From positions 310,001 through 374,000 of the forward strand of contig QXCR01000009.1 of assembly GCA_004380135.1 (NCBI GenBank): a stretch of 64,000 nt of DNA, given 5' to 3'. The translations under genes and the position numbers were made by a program. The stretch is from Stemphylium vesicarium. Its lineage: Eukaryota > Ascomycota > Dothideomycetes > Pleosporales > Pleosporaceae. Below are positions 33,516 through 43,950 of the stretch, piece after piece. Each line of letters begins with the position of its first letter. Within the stretch, counting starts at the first letter, position 1. The notes below the pieces were generated by a model, which made no database searches, had not been told where the DNA came from, and saw nothing but the letters and a program-made list of their open reading frames with translations.

Positions 33516-34448
33516 TCACAGACGTCGAGGCGTATCATACAACAATTTGTGGTAGCTAGCCCTTTTCCACAGCGTCACAGGCCCGTGCGAGTAGTCGGCT
33601 CTCGCTTTATCTTCTCCCTCGTACATCTTGGGCTTTCCATCGACCCGTTTCCGAATTGCCTCGCCCACGGCGACGAGCCTGTCTCCTACGCGTAGCATCA
33701 TCTCGTGGGCACTGAATCGTTCTTTCTTCGGATCCAGCCGGTCTTCAAAGTCGCTCTGAGGTCCCTCGTACCTGCACGCCATGGCTATTTCCGAGTGGGT
33801 GGCCGGGTAAATATCCCAGTCGCCATACGACGACCATCGTCCGTCGGTGTCTTTTCGCATGTTCTCTGCATCCAGATCTCGATAGCGCTGCACTATCCTT
33901 TCGATTCTCCTCTTGTTCTTTGGGCTTCTTGCCTGCGCAAAGTACTCGCTATACAGCTTGCTCCAATCCAACAGGATGACTTTGTCTTCTGCGTTCCAAT
34001 ACAAGACGGCCCTGTTTGATAATCCGAATGGCCAATATGAACCGACAGTGGCTGCTGCGTGGCATTGAGAGCGCTTTGATGAGAAGAGGCGTGACCATCC
34101 GCATCCAAGCCGGCGTCCGTCGTCCCGCCATGAGTCTGATACTGGAGCTTCCTGTCCAACCGAGAAGACGGCAAAAGATGGGTCCTCGGTCAGGAAGCGA
34201 TTGAACTGCAACTGGAAAACGCAGTTCCGTGAGCCAAGGTCGGATGCTATCACGGTGTGGGGCAGGTAGCACATTGGATACCCGTAAATCGTCGCTGGCC
34301 TCGTGGCCGGTTTTGTTTTGGTTCTGCAGACATGTCGGCTGCAGCCCGTCTCGGACTTGATGTGCTGGCAGTCGTTGCAGAAGGCTTTGGGGAGGTCGGC
34401 ACACGATTTCTCAAAATCGAATCTTCCCAAAAATGGGGTGGACGGCAT
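33516..34448 (-). CDS. Hypothetical protein, unrecognised
   Basis: A single uninterrupted frame of 310 codons is read from the Met of MPSTPFLGRFDFE. An upstream in-frame start at 34481 would add 11 residues. I do not recognise a family. Cysteines cluster near the N-terminus (CNDCQHIKSETGCSRHVC), a pattern that could bind zinc. The C-terminal half is charged, with SPKNKRRIERIVQRYRDLDA as a likely helix and WSSYGDWDIYPATHSEIAM. No signal peptide or membrane helix is seen. Length, sustained openness and lack of low-complexity sequence support a real gene. An intron removing part of the middle cannot be excluded. Its 3' end is about 210 bp from the RING-gene start, on the same strand. Confidence 0.6.
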   Translation of the reverse strand: MPSTPFLGRFDFEKSCADLPKAFCNDCQHIKSETGCSRHVCRTKTKPATRPATIYGYPMCYLPHTVIASDLGSRNCVFQLQFNRFLTEDPSFAVFSVGQEAPVSDSWRDDGRRLGCGWSRLFSSKRSQCHAAATVGSYWPFGLSNRAVLYWNAEDKVILLDWSKLYSEYFAQARSPKNKRRIERIVQRYRDLDAENMRKDTDGRWSSYGDWDIYPATHSEIAMACRYEGPQSDFEDRLDPKKERFSAHEMMLRVGDRLVAVGEAIRKRVDGKPKMYEGEDKARADYSHGPVTLWKRASYHKLLYDTPRRL

Positions 34449-35374
34449 GTTTGCAGCAATTCGGATGGTATGGGGAATCAAGAGATGCCCATGTTATCTA
34501 GCATTTCGGTCAGGCAGTACACCCGATACCGCGCGGGGAGTGTGGTAGAGATGCAGGGTTCTGCTTGCTCCCGTGCACTACCGATTCCCTACTCCATAAC
34601 GATCATGGTGCTACGTAGTCCTGATTCCTACAGGTGCGTGCAGGATCAGCCCCCCTCACAGTACCATGGGATGACGTGGCTGCGCTCTTCATCTGTATAC
34701 ACTTCCGGATCTAAGGCAGGGACTGGGATACGCCGATGCATGCACAAGTAAGAGATGGTTGCTTTTGCGAGCCGGAGCCTTCCACGGACTAGTGTCAACA
34801 CAAATGTTAAAAAACAAACGCAATTCTTGGTACGGCTGCGGCCCCGGATGTCACAATTCGCGGGATTGAGAAAAGCACGTTGCTATTTACCTACGGGTCG
34901 GAATCGCACTTTTACACTTTCAGTAAGCTCCGTGTCTTGCGCAAGAATTACAGACGTCAAAGCACAACATCGAGGGCTTCCGAACCGATCCAATCAACAT
35001 CTAATCGCATTTCGTAGATCGTATCGTATCTTGCGCTATCTGGTCCGCTGAATGCCAGCTCACAATCAACATGGCCCTTCCTCATGATCTCATGCCGACG
35101 CAGCGTGGCCGGACGCCGGCGGTGACTGGCCTGAACACAACTGATAGGTGCCCGCACATTTCACAAGTCCATATATACGCAAGCGTCTTGCTAGCCTTGC
35201 ATATCCAACGTGAATTACCGTCGAGTATCCACAAGCACTGGCTTGGAAGGGGGCCGTCGCTGGTGGCGGTATGAAACGGAGTGAACCTCCTGGATACCAG
35301 GGCTCTGTGCTTCAGCAGCAAGCTGTGTTGCGATGCCTGGGTTCATCACGAGATTAGCGTTGCCTGTTCTCGTC
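34449..35374. other. Intergenic, no gene recognised
   Basis: This lies between two minus-strand hypothetical genes. Open frames stay under 165 codons on the plus strand and are largely the shadow of the neighbouring gene. No motif is recognised. Confidence 0.55.
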
Positions 35375-36442
35375 CTAACCAGCACACGCTTCATCAAAAG
35401 CTCTCCACGTACCACTCCATTCTTCATCCGCTCTCCTGTCCTCTTCGGCCATCTCCTCGATACTCTGTATGCTTCTCATCTGGGGTTCCTGTTGCTGTTC
35501 GGCTTCCATCCTCGCCATCATTCTCTCCCGTATCGCCTTCTCCGCGCCCAGACGGCGGATACTATCTTTATTCCGGATCAAAAGGCGTTGCGACGCTGTT
35601 TTCCATAGCCCTTTTGAGTCGCCAATGCGCTGTTGGAGTGGTTGATCCCAATCTTGCTCCCAGTCAGTTGTGTCGTCTGTCAACGTCGAGTGTAAGGCAG
35701 TTTGGGAATGGATCGTTGTGTGATGGCAGATTTGCGCGCCGGTAGTCATCCTGCTCTGGAAGGGAATCGTGATTTTCCCTGTCGCAGGACGACTATACAT
35801 AGCCTCGGGTGGATAGGATCGGACTTGAGGTGGACGAACAGTCAAATCGGCTGCGGAGTCGTTCCTGGCCGTAGGGTGCGGAGGCAACTCCCTGCTGAGT
35901 ACGCCTTGAGTTTGGAAGGACTCCTGCCATGAGAGGACTGCTCGAGGGCCATGCAGCGCCTCCGTCCCTTCGCTTTGCGACTTGGGTCTCTCTGCAGTTA
36001 ATCCACTTCGGATTGATGGCGCAATCCCCGAGTCGCGCGGGGCATAAGATGTCCTTCCAAGATACCGCAATGTTTGCGCTTCCTGGCGTCCTACGACTAG
36101 CGAACTCATACTCGCATTAACCAGCCGGATGGTCTCGTCGACGGGAGCATCTTGCGGCGGAGAGGCTCGGAGTCTTCCTGTCGATGGTAATGCTCGCTTG
36201 GGACTCGTTTCGGTGGCGTTTGATTTTCTGCTCGCTGTTTTCTTCGGGCTGGGTTGTTCTCTCCAGCCGATGAGTACATGTCGCGGTCCCTGCTGGGCAT
36301 TGCTCCGACGAACAGGTTGCGGACTCTTTTCGATATCCCGATAGGTGGATTTGTATTTTCGATGCGGTTTACAGTTTCGCAAACAGCTTCCGAGTTTCTT
36401 TGCCCAGCGACGGAGGCGAGATTCGCGTTTGGATAGGGTCAT
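35375..36442 (-). CDS. Hypothetical disordered protein with C-terminal coiled coil
   Basis: One uninterrupted frame encodes 355 aa from an ATG at 36442. The N-terminus is basic (MTLSKRESRLRRWAKKLGS) with a Cys pair. The centre is Pro/Ser/Arg-rich and looks disordered. Residues from about 270 onward are helical and charged, including ASQRLLIRNKDSIRRLGAEK then RERMMARMEAEQQQEPQM and IEEMAEEDRRADEEWSGTW, which suggests a coiled coil. No family is recognised. The regular amphipathic C-terminus makes a chance frame unlikely. Such proteins are common lineage-specific genes in filamentous fungi. Confidence 0.68.
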   Translation of the reverse strand: MTLSKRESRLRRWAKKLGSCLRNCKPHRKYKSTYRDIEKSPQPVRRSNAQQGPRHVLIGWREQPSPKKTASRKSNATETSPKRALPSTGRLRASPPQDAPVDETIRLVNASMSSLVVGRQEAQTLRYLGRTSYAPRDSGIAPSIRSGLTAERPKSQSEGTEALHGPRAVLSWQESFQTQGVLSRELPPHPTARNDSAADLTVRPPQVRSYPPEAMYSRPATGKITIPFQSRMTTGAQICHHTTIHSQTALHSTLTDDTTDWEQDWDQPLQQRIGDSKGLWKTASQRLLIRNKDSIRRLGAEKAIRERMMARMEAEQQQEPQMRSIQSIEEMAEEDRRADEEWSGTWRAFDEACAG

Positions 36443-37235
36443 GACGGGCGTAGATACACGTGGCGTTTCTGAGACGTAAGGATGGGTTCAAGGTTTACAA
36501 ATGGAGGGGTGCGGCGGTATTTGGCACGCGACACTAACAGACTGGAAAAGGGTACGAAAAGAAAGGAAAATAAGATTAGCGTCTGTGTTGGAAGATGCGG
36601 AATGCTCGACCAAATAAACACCAACTCACGGAGCAAGTGCCTTGGTCACATAGCAACGCGGACCTCGAGTTCATACACACAAAAACACACACGCGAGAAT
36701 GACGAGAGGGGCCGATGGTGATGTTTGTGCCCTGCTTTCATGGCCGCCCAAAGTCAACTCTCACAGACGGCCGTTATCTGGTTTGCTCGCCATGGGAAGA
36801 CAGTACCGTGTTTTGGCAAGTATTTGGTCGTAAGCATACCCTCTTCTTCCAGCCATCAATCCCCGCCAGCCCTGCATAGCGATAACAGAGAAAACTGCCT
36901 ATTCCATTCAAAGCTTGCCATCGATAGAAGTGCTTTGTTAATCGAATCGTCTACGGCAATGAGAATGGATCGTAAGTGCTCTGTCGCAATTTGCTGACAT
37001 ATTCATGCGAGTATGTTGAGAGAGTCCGCGTTCTGCGTGCGAAAACGTTAACGATGCATTGGTCTCTCTGCCGACAGTTCCTCATATATCGGAGAATTAA
37101 ACAGCATTCCCCACCTTCCTTTTTCTTCCGCTATTGGAAAGGTCCGTTGTCGTAGCAAAGGGGGCAAATTAAAGCCCATGGAACTCAGACTCACATGATT
37201 CTCCAATCGGAATTGCTTTGTCGAAACCCTCTCTT
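36443..37235. other. Intergenic, no gene recognised
   Basis: This is the upstream region of the coiled-coil gene and the 3' flank of the F-box gene, both on the minus strand. The stretch around 36.5-36.7 kb is A-rich on the plus strand (AAAAGGAAAATAAG, ACACAAAAACACACAC). No gene is recognised. Confidence 0.55.
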
Positions 37236-38063
37236 TCAGAGATACAGCGGGGCTTTCCCCAGGCAGAACCGTACCAAATTATGGATGCTTCGGTAAAGCG
37301 ATCTGACCATCTTGTACAGCTCCACTACGATGCAGAAGATGAATATGAACGCAAAGCCGACGGTTACGAGGGCGATGCTTGTGGCCACGAAACCGTATAC
37401 GTGTGCAGCGAACGAAAGCGCTGCAGTAACGCGCCATCTTCCCCTCTCCTGCGCTCCTCTTGCATAGTACCACCCCAAGAATTGGTATTGCCGAAATTGG
37501 GAATCCTTGCGTGAAGTGGACCCGCCCTGCCACTGTTGCCGCCGCATCTCCCCAGCCGCGACCGTAACATCTTCCTCTCCGCTCAACCTGACCCGTATAT
37601 GCGGCTCACCCCTCACAAGCATGCTGCACAGATCTCCGAAAATCAGCTTTGCGATCAATGTCCGGTCGCTCATCGTGACCATGTGTGCTCTTCTTGCGTC
37701 CGAAAATAGTGAGGTAATGGGTTTGCTTGCAGTGATTAGGCATGTGCGCCCTAGGCTGCACCAGAAACAGCACCAGGAGATGTGGATGCTGCTTTGCTGG
37801 AAGACTTTGCGTAAGAGGACTTCTTTGGCACAGATGGCAAGGAGACGCGAGGTGGGGCGCGCGCTGTACCAGAGGTCGTAGGGAGAGAGGTGCGAGCAGA
37901 TGTTTAGAACGAGTTCGGTGGGGAGACGGTCGAAGGGGGACTGGCTTGGGAGATGGGGTTGTATCTCATTGATTTGCGGCATTCTTTCGGGTTGCGATGT
38001 TGAGTTGGAGTTGCTCCATAGTTTGTTTATGTAGCCAGATAGCCACGAGGCTGAGATGCCCAT
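37236..38063 (-). CDS. F-box protein with C-terminal membrane helix
   Basis: The frame is open to 38336, but I start at the Met at 38063 (275 aa), since the residues upstream look like leader. A further Met at MPQINEIQP is also possible. Residues about 43-82 form an F-box: SPFDRLPTELVLNICSHLSP then DLWYSARPTSRLLAICAKEV. F-box proteins link SKP1-Cullin ubiquitin ligases to substrates. Unusually, near the C-terminus there is a long hydrophobic segment (VATSIALVTVGFAFIFIFCI) followed by a basic, helical tail (LYKMVRSLYRSIHNLVRF). This suggests a membrane-anchored F-box protein. A substrate-binding repeat domain is not visible. The helix is clear in the sequence; membrane insertion is inference. 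Confidence 0.75.
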   Translation of the reverse strand: MGISASWLSGYINKLWSNSNSTSQPERMPQINEIQPHLPSQSPFDRLPTELVLNICSHLSPYDLWYSARPTSRLLAICAKEVLLRKVFQQSSIHISWCCFWCSLGRTCLITASKPITSLFSDARRAHMVTMSDRTLIAKLIFGDLCSMLVRGEPHIRVRLSGEEDVTVAAGEMRRQQWQGGSTSRKDSQFRQYQFLGWYYARGAQERGRWRVTAALSFAAHVYGFVATSIALVTVGFAFIFIFCIVVELYKMVRSLYRSIHNLVRFCLGKAPLYL

Positions 38064-40004
38064 CTTGGGCTTGGTGGAAGCTGCGCCGGAGCAGGCAAAA
38101 TGCTCCATCTGGTTTTCTCTCATGCAAAAAGACGAGAGGTTGAAAGAAGAGGCGAGAAATCTGCTGATGTGAGCCGCTGGGCTTGATACGCTTATCTCAC
38201 ACCGATTGGCGCTTATGGGTGTATTGAGGCGTGAGGCTGAGAGACGAATTTGGAAGTTGGCCAGCCTTTCCCAGATTCTCGACCGCGCCGTTGGAAGTTC
38301 CAAGATGACTGTTTGAATGTGGCTGATGATGCGCATCTCTTCGCGCTTCGTCGTTCAGGGCGCAATGAACTGGTTCTCGTGGAGGAATTATTATCAATAC
38401 CCGACTGCATTGTAATTACCTATCTCTCTGCAAAGACCAGGACACTACAAGTACTACCAAGCTACCTTTGGACCCCTCTTTACGAGATTATAGTCACGAG
38501 CAGTTTCCACGTACTTGCACTTTCATTACATAAAGAAACTTTGATGCATAGACGTACAGGGTAAATCTAGGTATTTCTATACCTCTGCTCGTCATCTATT
38601 GTCACTTCCGCATTTTGGACTTGCAATTGGGTGTCTGTCAGCCGAATATCTCGCGTCGGCTCTATTGGCGGACTTTTATCTTGGCATGAATGAGGGATGT
38701 GTCATTGCAGCAGTCTCGCCAACTATATGGGTGAGCACTAATATTGGGCACCTTATTTTACTTGCTGTCGGTGTGGAGAGGTGGAAGTTAAGAAGTTTCC
38801 TCTCCCTGAGAAGGGATCGGGGGATGGGAAAAGGCTGAAGACCTGACCAGCGAGCGCGCTCGCTGAACAGTTCACGCGATATTAGGGTATGCGGGCTGAG
38901 AAGCAGGTATTCCATTCAAATGTTCCATCGATGCGGTGGTAGCTGGTGTGGTACTATCGATAAGAGTTGGCGGGCTAGAAGCCCCCGAGCGGACCTCGGG
39001 AGATTTGCCGAGACTGGTCCGATCGCCGTGTATTACGCTTCATGCATCCCGCTTCACGCGACCTCGGACCCGAGCTCATCGCCCATCATCAATGCGCATT
39101 CTATATCTCTGCCCATAAGCCTTGGAAGTTGTCGCCGCTGCAGTGAAACGTCAGCATCATCAAGCGCGCTCTACATCGTCGCCTCGCACTTCATCCCTGG
39201 CTAATCGAGTGACTGAATGAATGCAGCAAGAAAGCATCACGCTCAGGAAGCCAACGTTGGAAGACGGCAGTCCCATATTATATCCACCAACAGTATCGCG
39301 GGGGGATTCCATAATGATGGAATGCGCCGAAGGCTTTGCGGAGTCTGTTTCAGCCCTGCAACGGCCGCAAGCCTTGTTGCCTCAGGTTTGTCTCAGTAAC
39401 GAAGATGTGAGTTAGCGAATCTTTCCCAACCATTCGCAGTCTCTAGCACGTCAGAGTCTTCAAAGCATGACAGCACTCTTCCCCAGGGACGGATCACACG
39501 ATTCCGTGGAGACATCTCGGACGTACTGACCACTTGTTGCGCTGTGGCGGCTTGAACGCTGGAACCATGAACCAAGAGGCAAGTGACGGGAGTCATTTCA
39601 ACAGACCAATACTTTAAAAGGATCTTACATGACCGTTCTAGGTACGTGCCTGTCTCCACAGGATCGCGCGGAGCGAATGTGGCGCACTGATACCATCGTC
39701 TCGAATCAGTACTTCTGTAGGATCAGGCACATCCAGCCACCCAAGATGTTTCAACCCCACTCGAACTGCACACGGCATCACATCAAGGCATCCGGGTCCG
39801 GAGCCACCGACAGTCACTATATCGTGACGTTTGCCTCAATAGCTATGCGTCACCCGCTGCCGTCGAAGGTTTCTTCTGCCTGCCACCCACTCGCTTAATC
39901 TTCATCTTCTCTTCTAGCGCTCTGGAATTTGCTGCCAGCTGGATTGTGCTTATACTACATGCTCTTTGATCTTTCATCTCAGAACCTGAACTCGTAATAG
40001 CACA
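38064..40004. other. 1.9-kb intergenic region, no gene recognised
   Basis: Divergent promoters of the F-box gene (-) and the four-helix protein (+). Short frames on both strands lack domains or a plausible exon chain. Confidence 0.55.
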
Positions 40005-41041
40005 ATGGGACATGGCAAATCGATACTACTGTCTCTCAGGGTCTTGGCCCTGATCATCGCATTGGGGGTTGCTGGATTGGGCGCATGGAGTAGGCATCGA
40101 CTGGTTGTACAACATAAAGAACGAATTCGCTGACAACCGCATAGCCAAGTTCATTATTCGTGACATTGAAGTTCGCGGTAACGCGATTGTCGACGATGTT
40201 CAGCCAGAGTCCCAAAAGATGGAGCAACTTTGGAGGCAATTCTTCGCCACGGTACTCGATGAAGCGATCAAGATATGGATCTCAATTGGTTCTGTAGGTC
40301 GTTAAATCATTCGCTGGGAGGCCATCGCTGAAAACATAGGCTGCCTTGGCTTCCCTCGTCGGCATCTTCATCGTCCTGGCAACGATTCTGCCTCGCATGC
40401 GCATACCATCCGCATTGATGATTCCCATGGAATGCTTGTGTATGTGCGCCATGGGAGCAGCACTTGGTGTATCTCTCAGCTTCACCTTGGATCTGGACAC
40501 TTTCAGCAAAAGCCGTCTTGACGCAGGCACATCCCCGGAGCTCACAACATTTGCCATGGCCGTGGATCTTAGCAGGGGCTACGCTATCGCAGCCGGTGCA
40601 GGGTGGTTTCTCTTTTTAATCACCTTCATCATGGCGACCATTGACGCGTGCAGCCGCGCTCGGGAGAAGGAAAGCTGCTCTTTTGAGCCAACTGCGTCTG
40701 CACTTGGCATGGCTCACGGATATACTGCCGTTGTTCCACCACCGTCTCGCAGCCGCGTGCCAACCATGTACGACCCGCACATACCGCTCAATCTGAACGA
40801 TGTGAATGCGGCAGCGTGGACTGACGTGCAGGGCAAGGAGTCGGCTGGTAAAGATGTTGGAATTGGACGCGCAGACTCGATTATAAGCGAGGAGGGGAGG
40901 ATGTCTTTCGGGTCGGAGAAGGAGATTACGGGGCCACTGAGCTTAGAGAGACCGCAGAGAGTGCACCAGATTAGACCATCCAGACCGTGGAGCGAAGTCC
41001 CTGGCGCAAAGAGAGGGGAGGAAATCGTACACGCAATGTAG
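40005..41041 (+). CDS. Four-helix membrane protein, function unknown
   Basis: Exons are 40005-40089, 40145-40293 and 40340-41041 (311 aa), with introns of 55 and 46 bp (GTAGGC to GCATAG, GTAGGT to ACATAG). Splicing joins an N-terminal helix (ILLSLRVLALIIALGVAGLG) to a 50-residue loop, then a second helix (ASLVGIFIVLATIL), a third (MECLCMCAMGAALGVSLSF) and a fourth (GAGWFLFLITFIMATIDAC). The topology is that of small fungal MARVEL-like or SUR7-like integral proteins, but no family signature is certain. The C-terminal 110 residues are polar and cytosolic-looking. The chosen ATG (CACAATGGG) has good context and opens directly into helix 1. Confidence 0.82.
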
Positions 41042-41300
41042 GATTTTTCGTGGGATTAGGGGGGCATACACGCATTTACGAATTCACGCTCATTTCTTTC
41101 ATACAAAGAAACATGTGGTATATACCAAGCCGTTACTCTTTCACCTCGACATTCGACCACAATTTGACTGAAAAGCGTCATGTGACCGCGTCTCTAGCGC
41201 GTTTCGTTAGCGTGTCAACTCGACCCTGCGTCATCGCCCCAGGCAGCATTCCCGCCCATCTCCCGGGTCGTCGTAACCACTTCCAGTCCATCGCATTACA

Positions 41301-41949
41301 ATGGCAGGCTTCAAGCGAGGCGGAGCCCGAGGAGGCGGCTTCAAGAAAGGATTCACCAAGAAACGTTCCTCCCCCGAGGATGACGACAACGCGCCGCGCG
41401 CAACCAAGAAAGCAAAGGGTGACAAGGAAGACGACTCCCTTCCTGTTATACCTGAACTCAAGACGGACGACAATGGCGACACATACGTTGGTGTGAGTTG
41501 CACGATTAGACATCGACTGCAAGAGAAGAAAAAAGGCGGAATACTAACAAGAAGGTTAGTTAAACACCAGCGGCAAGCGACGTGTCACAGTTAGCGACTT
41601 CAACAAGAGCACGCTTGTCAGCATCCGCGAATACTACGTGACCGATGCAGGAGAGACGAGGCCTGGAAAGAAGGTATTTACCGCAACACTTTCCTCGAGT
41701 GCGAGTGGTTGCTAACGAATACAGGGCATCTCCCTTACCATTAATCAATACAACACCCTACTCGCCGCTGCCCCGCTTATTGAATCCGCCCTCGCGAAGA
41801 AGGATATGAAGGTCGTGCGGCCGGACTATAACGCCGAAATCAGTGCGGAACCTGAAGCAGAGAAGGAAGAGGACAAAGATGGCGAGGAAGAGGAAGAGAC
41901 CAGGAAAGAAGAGGATGACGAGGACGACGAGGACGAGGACGAGGAATAG
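41301..41949 (+). CDS. Transcriptional coactivator PC4/SUB1 homologue
   Basis: Exons are 41301-41492, 41560-41673 and 41725-41949 (176 aa), with introns of 67 and 51 bp. PC4/SUB1 binds single-stranded DNA and assists RNA polymerase II initiation and genome stability. The N-terminus is Gly/Lys/Arg-rich (GGARGGGFKKGFTKKR). The compact DNA-binding domain spans about residues 56-120: TYVGLNTSGKRRVTVSDFNK, then VSIREYYVTDAGETRPGKKG and ISLTINQYNTLLAA. The C-terminus is a long acidic tail (EEEEETRKEEDDEDDEDEDE), which is placed N-terminally or absent in many homologues. The start is the first ATG and has no in-frame competitor. Confidence 0.95.
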
Positions 41950-42082
41950 GGAAGTGATTTGTGTCGTGTTTTTCTATGCTGTTGGCTTTCTCAGGTGTTC
42001 TGGCATAATCATGAGGCTGGCCCGGCCATCACGAATATCTGGATCCAACGCGGCTATACGTACCTTGATTTCATTCACCCAT

Positions 42083-42313
42083 TCACGTCCAGCGTGACCG
42101 GCCATGTCCAAAATCGGCGCCCCTCCACCTCTCTTCCGCACGTTCTCGCCTCTGCTCCTTCCGTCTTTTCTTCCTTCGCTCTTCCGCTGCCCTCGCAGCT
42201 TCATACATACCCCATGTCCAACTGCACATGGTACATTTGCTCGCACCAGCAACGAGCCAAATGCCGTTGTTCATGCCACAGGGACAAGTGTAGAGGCCGG
42301 GGTTTGGCGTCAT
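42083..42313 (-). CDS. Small zinc-ribbon-like protein (tentative)
   Basis: A 76-codon frame starts at MTPNPGLYTCPCGMNN. It has a metal-site pattern CPCGMNNGIW then CTMC, followed by a strongly basic helix (AAEERRKKRRKEQRRERAEE). The CG-x-GIW spacing resembles the minus-strand zinc-ribbon protein at 47808-48176. It may lack an upstream exon. I rate it as a possible gene only; it lies convergent to the PC4 gene, 133 bp beyond its stop. Confidence 0.4.
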   Translation of the reverse strand: MTPNPGLYTCPCGMNNGIWLVAGASKCTMCSWTWGMYEAARAAEERRKKRRKEQRRERAEERWRGADFGHGRSRWT

Positions 42314-42597
42314 CGCAATACCGAAATGCCTGAAATTGGGAACTATTGCTAACTGAGTGATTTTAATAGGTGGATGTTGAAATTGCTATGTGTATGGGGA
42401 TGAGGGATCAAGGTAAAGAAGCAGCTCGTTATGATACCGGGAAGAGTAGAGTCGGACAGGCGACACGTACACTGAGAGCGTTTGCGTCTTCTATGCGCGC
42501 ATCGCCAGCGAACAGGCTAATAACCTAGCAGTTCTAACAAACAACTTCTCATTGAGCTCATGATCTACATTTTTCAGACATCATTAATCGATTCAGG

Positions 42598-43950
42598 CTA
42601 TCTATGATACGCCGGCGGTGACTGTTCCACTACATGTCCAGTGCGCAGCATCTCCTCGAGCACCCCACGCTCCCTTTCGCCCAAAGGAGGCGGTGGCTCT
42701 TCCGGCGGACCTAGATATCCACCCGGTCGAGTCATGGGTTCGATGACTACATCCTTCATCTCCACTTCATGCTCCGACTCCTTTCCCGCACACTCCAGAA
42801 GCAGGTTGTATTTGACATCGTAATGGAGCGCTACACCATATGTTTTAAACGTTGGTGGCACGATGTTGTTGATCTCGAACCCTTCCAAGACGGTATCGTG
42901 GGTGATCTCAATACCTGGCTTGCTGTAGCGCTGGTTGAATAGGTCAAACTTCTCCACGCTATCGTTTCGCAGCTCTCCGTTGGATGCAGATGCAAGTGGG
43001 ACACGGAAACTGATGTGTGCGCTGACTTGAGCGCGAATACCTCGGAGAAATGCCGGTGCTGGCTGCTCGAGTCCATCCCTCAAGGTTGCTTGGAGCGAGA
43101 GCTTGAGAGTGCTACTTGCACCCACGCGGTATTGGGACGGCGTGCTAAGTACGAGGAGCGAAGTTGCAGACGAATCGTCTTGTTTCTCACCGCCACGCAA
43201 GCCTGAGGTCAATCGTTTCAGTGAAGCGCGTCGCTCTTTGGTCGGCTCTGGAGTTGACGCTCTTGACTTGCGTTCGAACCGTATTGGTGGTGCGGGAAGG
43301 GTAGGTAGCGATGATGGGATCTCTAGTTCCGGTACCGATGGGCTGAAGCGTAGTTGCTGTACGACAACCGGGTTCAATGTGAAGGATATTTGTTCGGCGA
43401 CGTATTCCGCTCTCAAAAAGTACTCATTGCAGATGGTACTCTCATTCCACCAGAGAGATGGCGGTAGCGCATGACCAGGCTCACATTCGAAGCCTCGATC
43501 TGATTGGAACGGCGCGCCGTTTTGCAGCCCTGCCTCAGCCTCGATTGCTTCCGGGAATCGGAATTCGAATGGATATTCGACCCGTGAAGGAGGACATGTC
43601 GCACTGGGCGTTTCGCTCCTTGTCAGAGTCTTCTTGTGGCAGAAGAGCTTAACTTCAGCAATATGTGGGTTTGCTGGATTGCGATCGTTGGAAATGCGAC
43701 AGGTTGTCTTGCCGATGAACTGAATGGTGACGTGCTTGATTTGCAGGCGTGCTTTGACATGGACTACGCCCTTGACAAGATCGTTATTGGTGTGGATAGT
43801 ACGCCGGCTTGACTTTGTAAACGCGATAGAAATGGGTCCTTCTGGCGTATTCTGTCGGTCTGGATGGTGATGGTCGCTATACAATTGCGGTTGAGCCACG
43901 TAGCTGTAAAGTTGACGGGCCGGTGCTTGATTCGCTAGTGTGGTTGCCAT
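42598..43950 (-). CDS. Arrestin-domain protein (ART-like)
   Basis: A single exon encodes 450 aa. The N-terminal arrestin half shows DLVKGVVHVKARLQIKHVTI, then KTTCRISNDRNPANPHIAEV and VEYPFEFRFPEAIEAEA. The C-terminal half includes STLKLSLQATLRDG, FLRGIRAQVSAHISFRVPLA and YGVALHYDVKYNLLLECAGK. The protein ends SPPAYHR, so a PPxY motif (PPAY, about residues 445-448) sits at the extreme C-terminus. Arrestin-related proteins with PPxY recruit Rsp5/Nedd4-type ubiquitin ligases to transporters. It may control endocytosis of nutrient transporters or pH signalling; the specific cargo is not readable. The linker (about 230-265) is Ser/Arg-rich. No intron is needed and the first ATG is used. Confidence 0.85.
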   Translation of the reverse strand: MATTLANQAPARQLYSYVAQPQLYSDHHHPDRQNTPEGPISIAFTKSSRRTIHTNNDLVKGVVHVKARLQIKHVTIQFIGKTTCRISNDRNPANPHIAEVKLFCHKKTLTRSETPSATCPPSRVEYPFEFRFPEAIEAEAGLQNGAPFQSDRGFECEPGHALPPSLWWNESTICNEYFLRAEYVAEQISFTLNPVVVQQLRFSPSVPELEIPSSLPTLPAPPIRFERKSRASTPEPTKERRASLKRLTSGLRGGEKQDDSSATSLLVLSTPSQYRVGASSTLKLSLQATLRDGLEQPAPAFLRGIRAQVSAHISFRVPLASASNGELRNDSVEKFDLFNQRYSKPGIEITHDTVLEGFEINNIVPPTFKTYGVALHYDVKYNLLLECAGKESEHEVEMKDVVIEPMTRPGGYLGPPEEPPPPLGERERGVLEEMLRTGHVVEQSPPAYHR

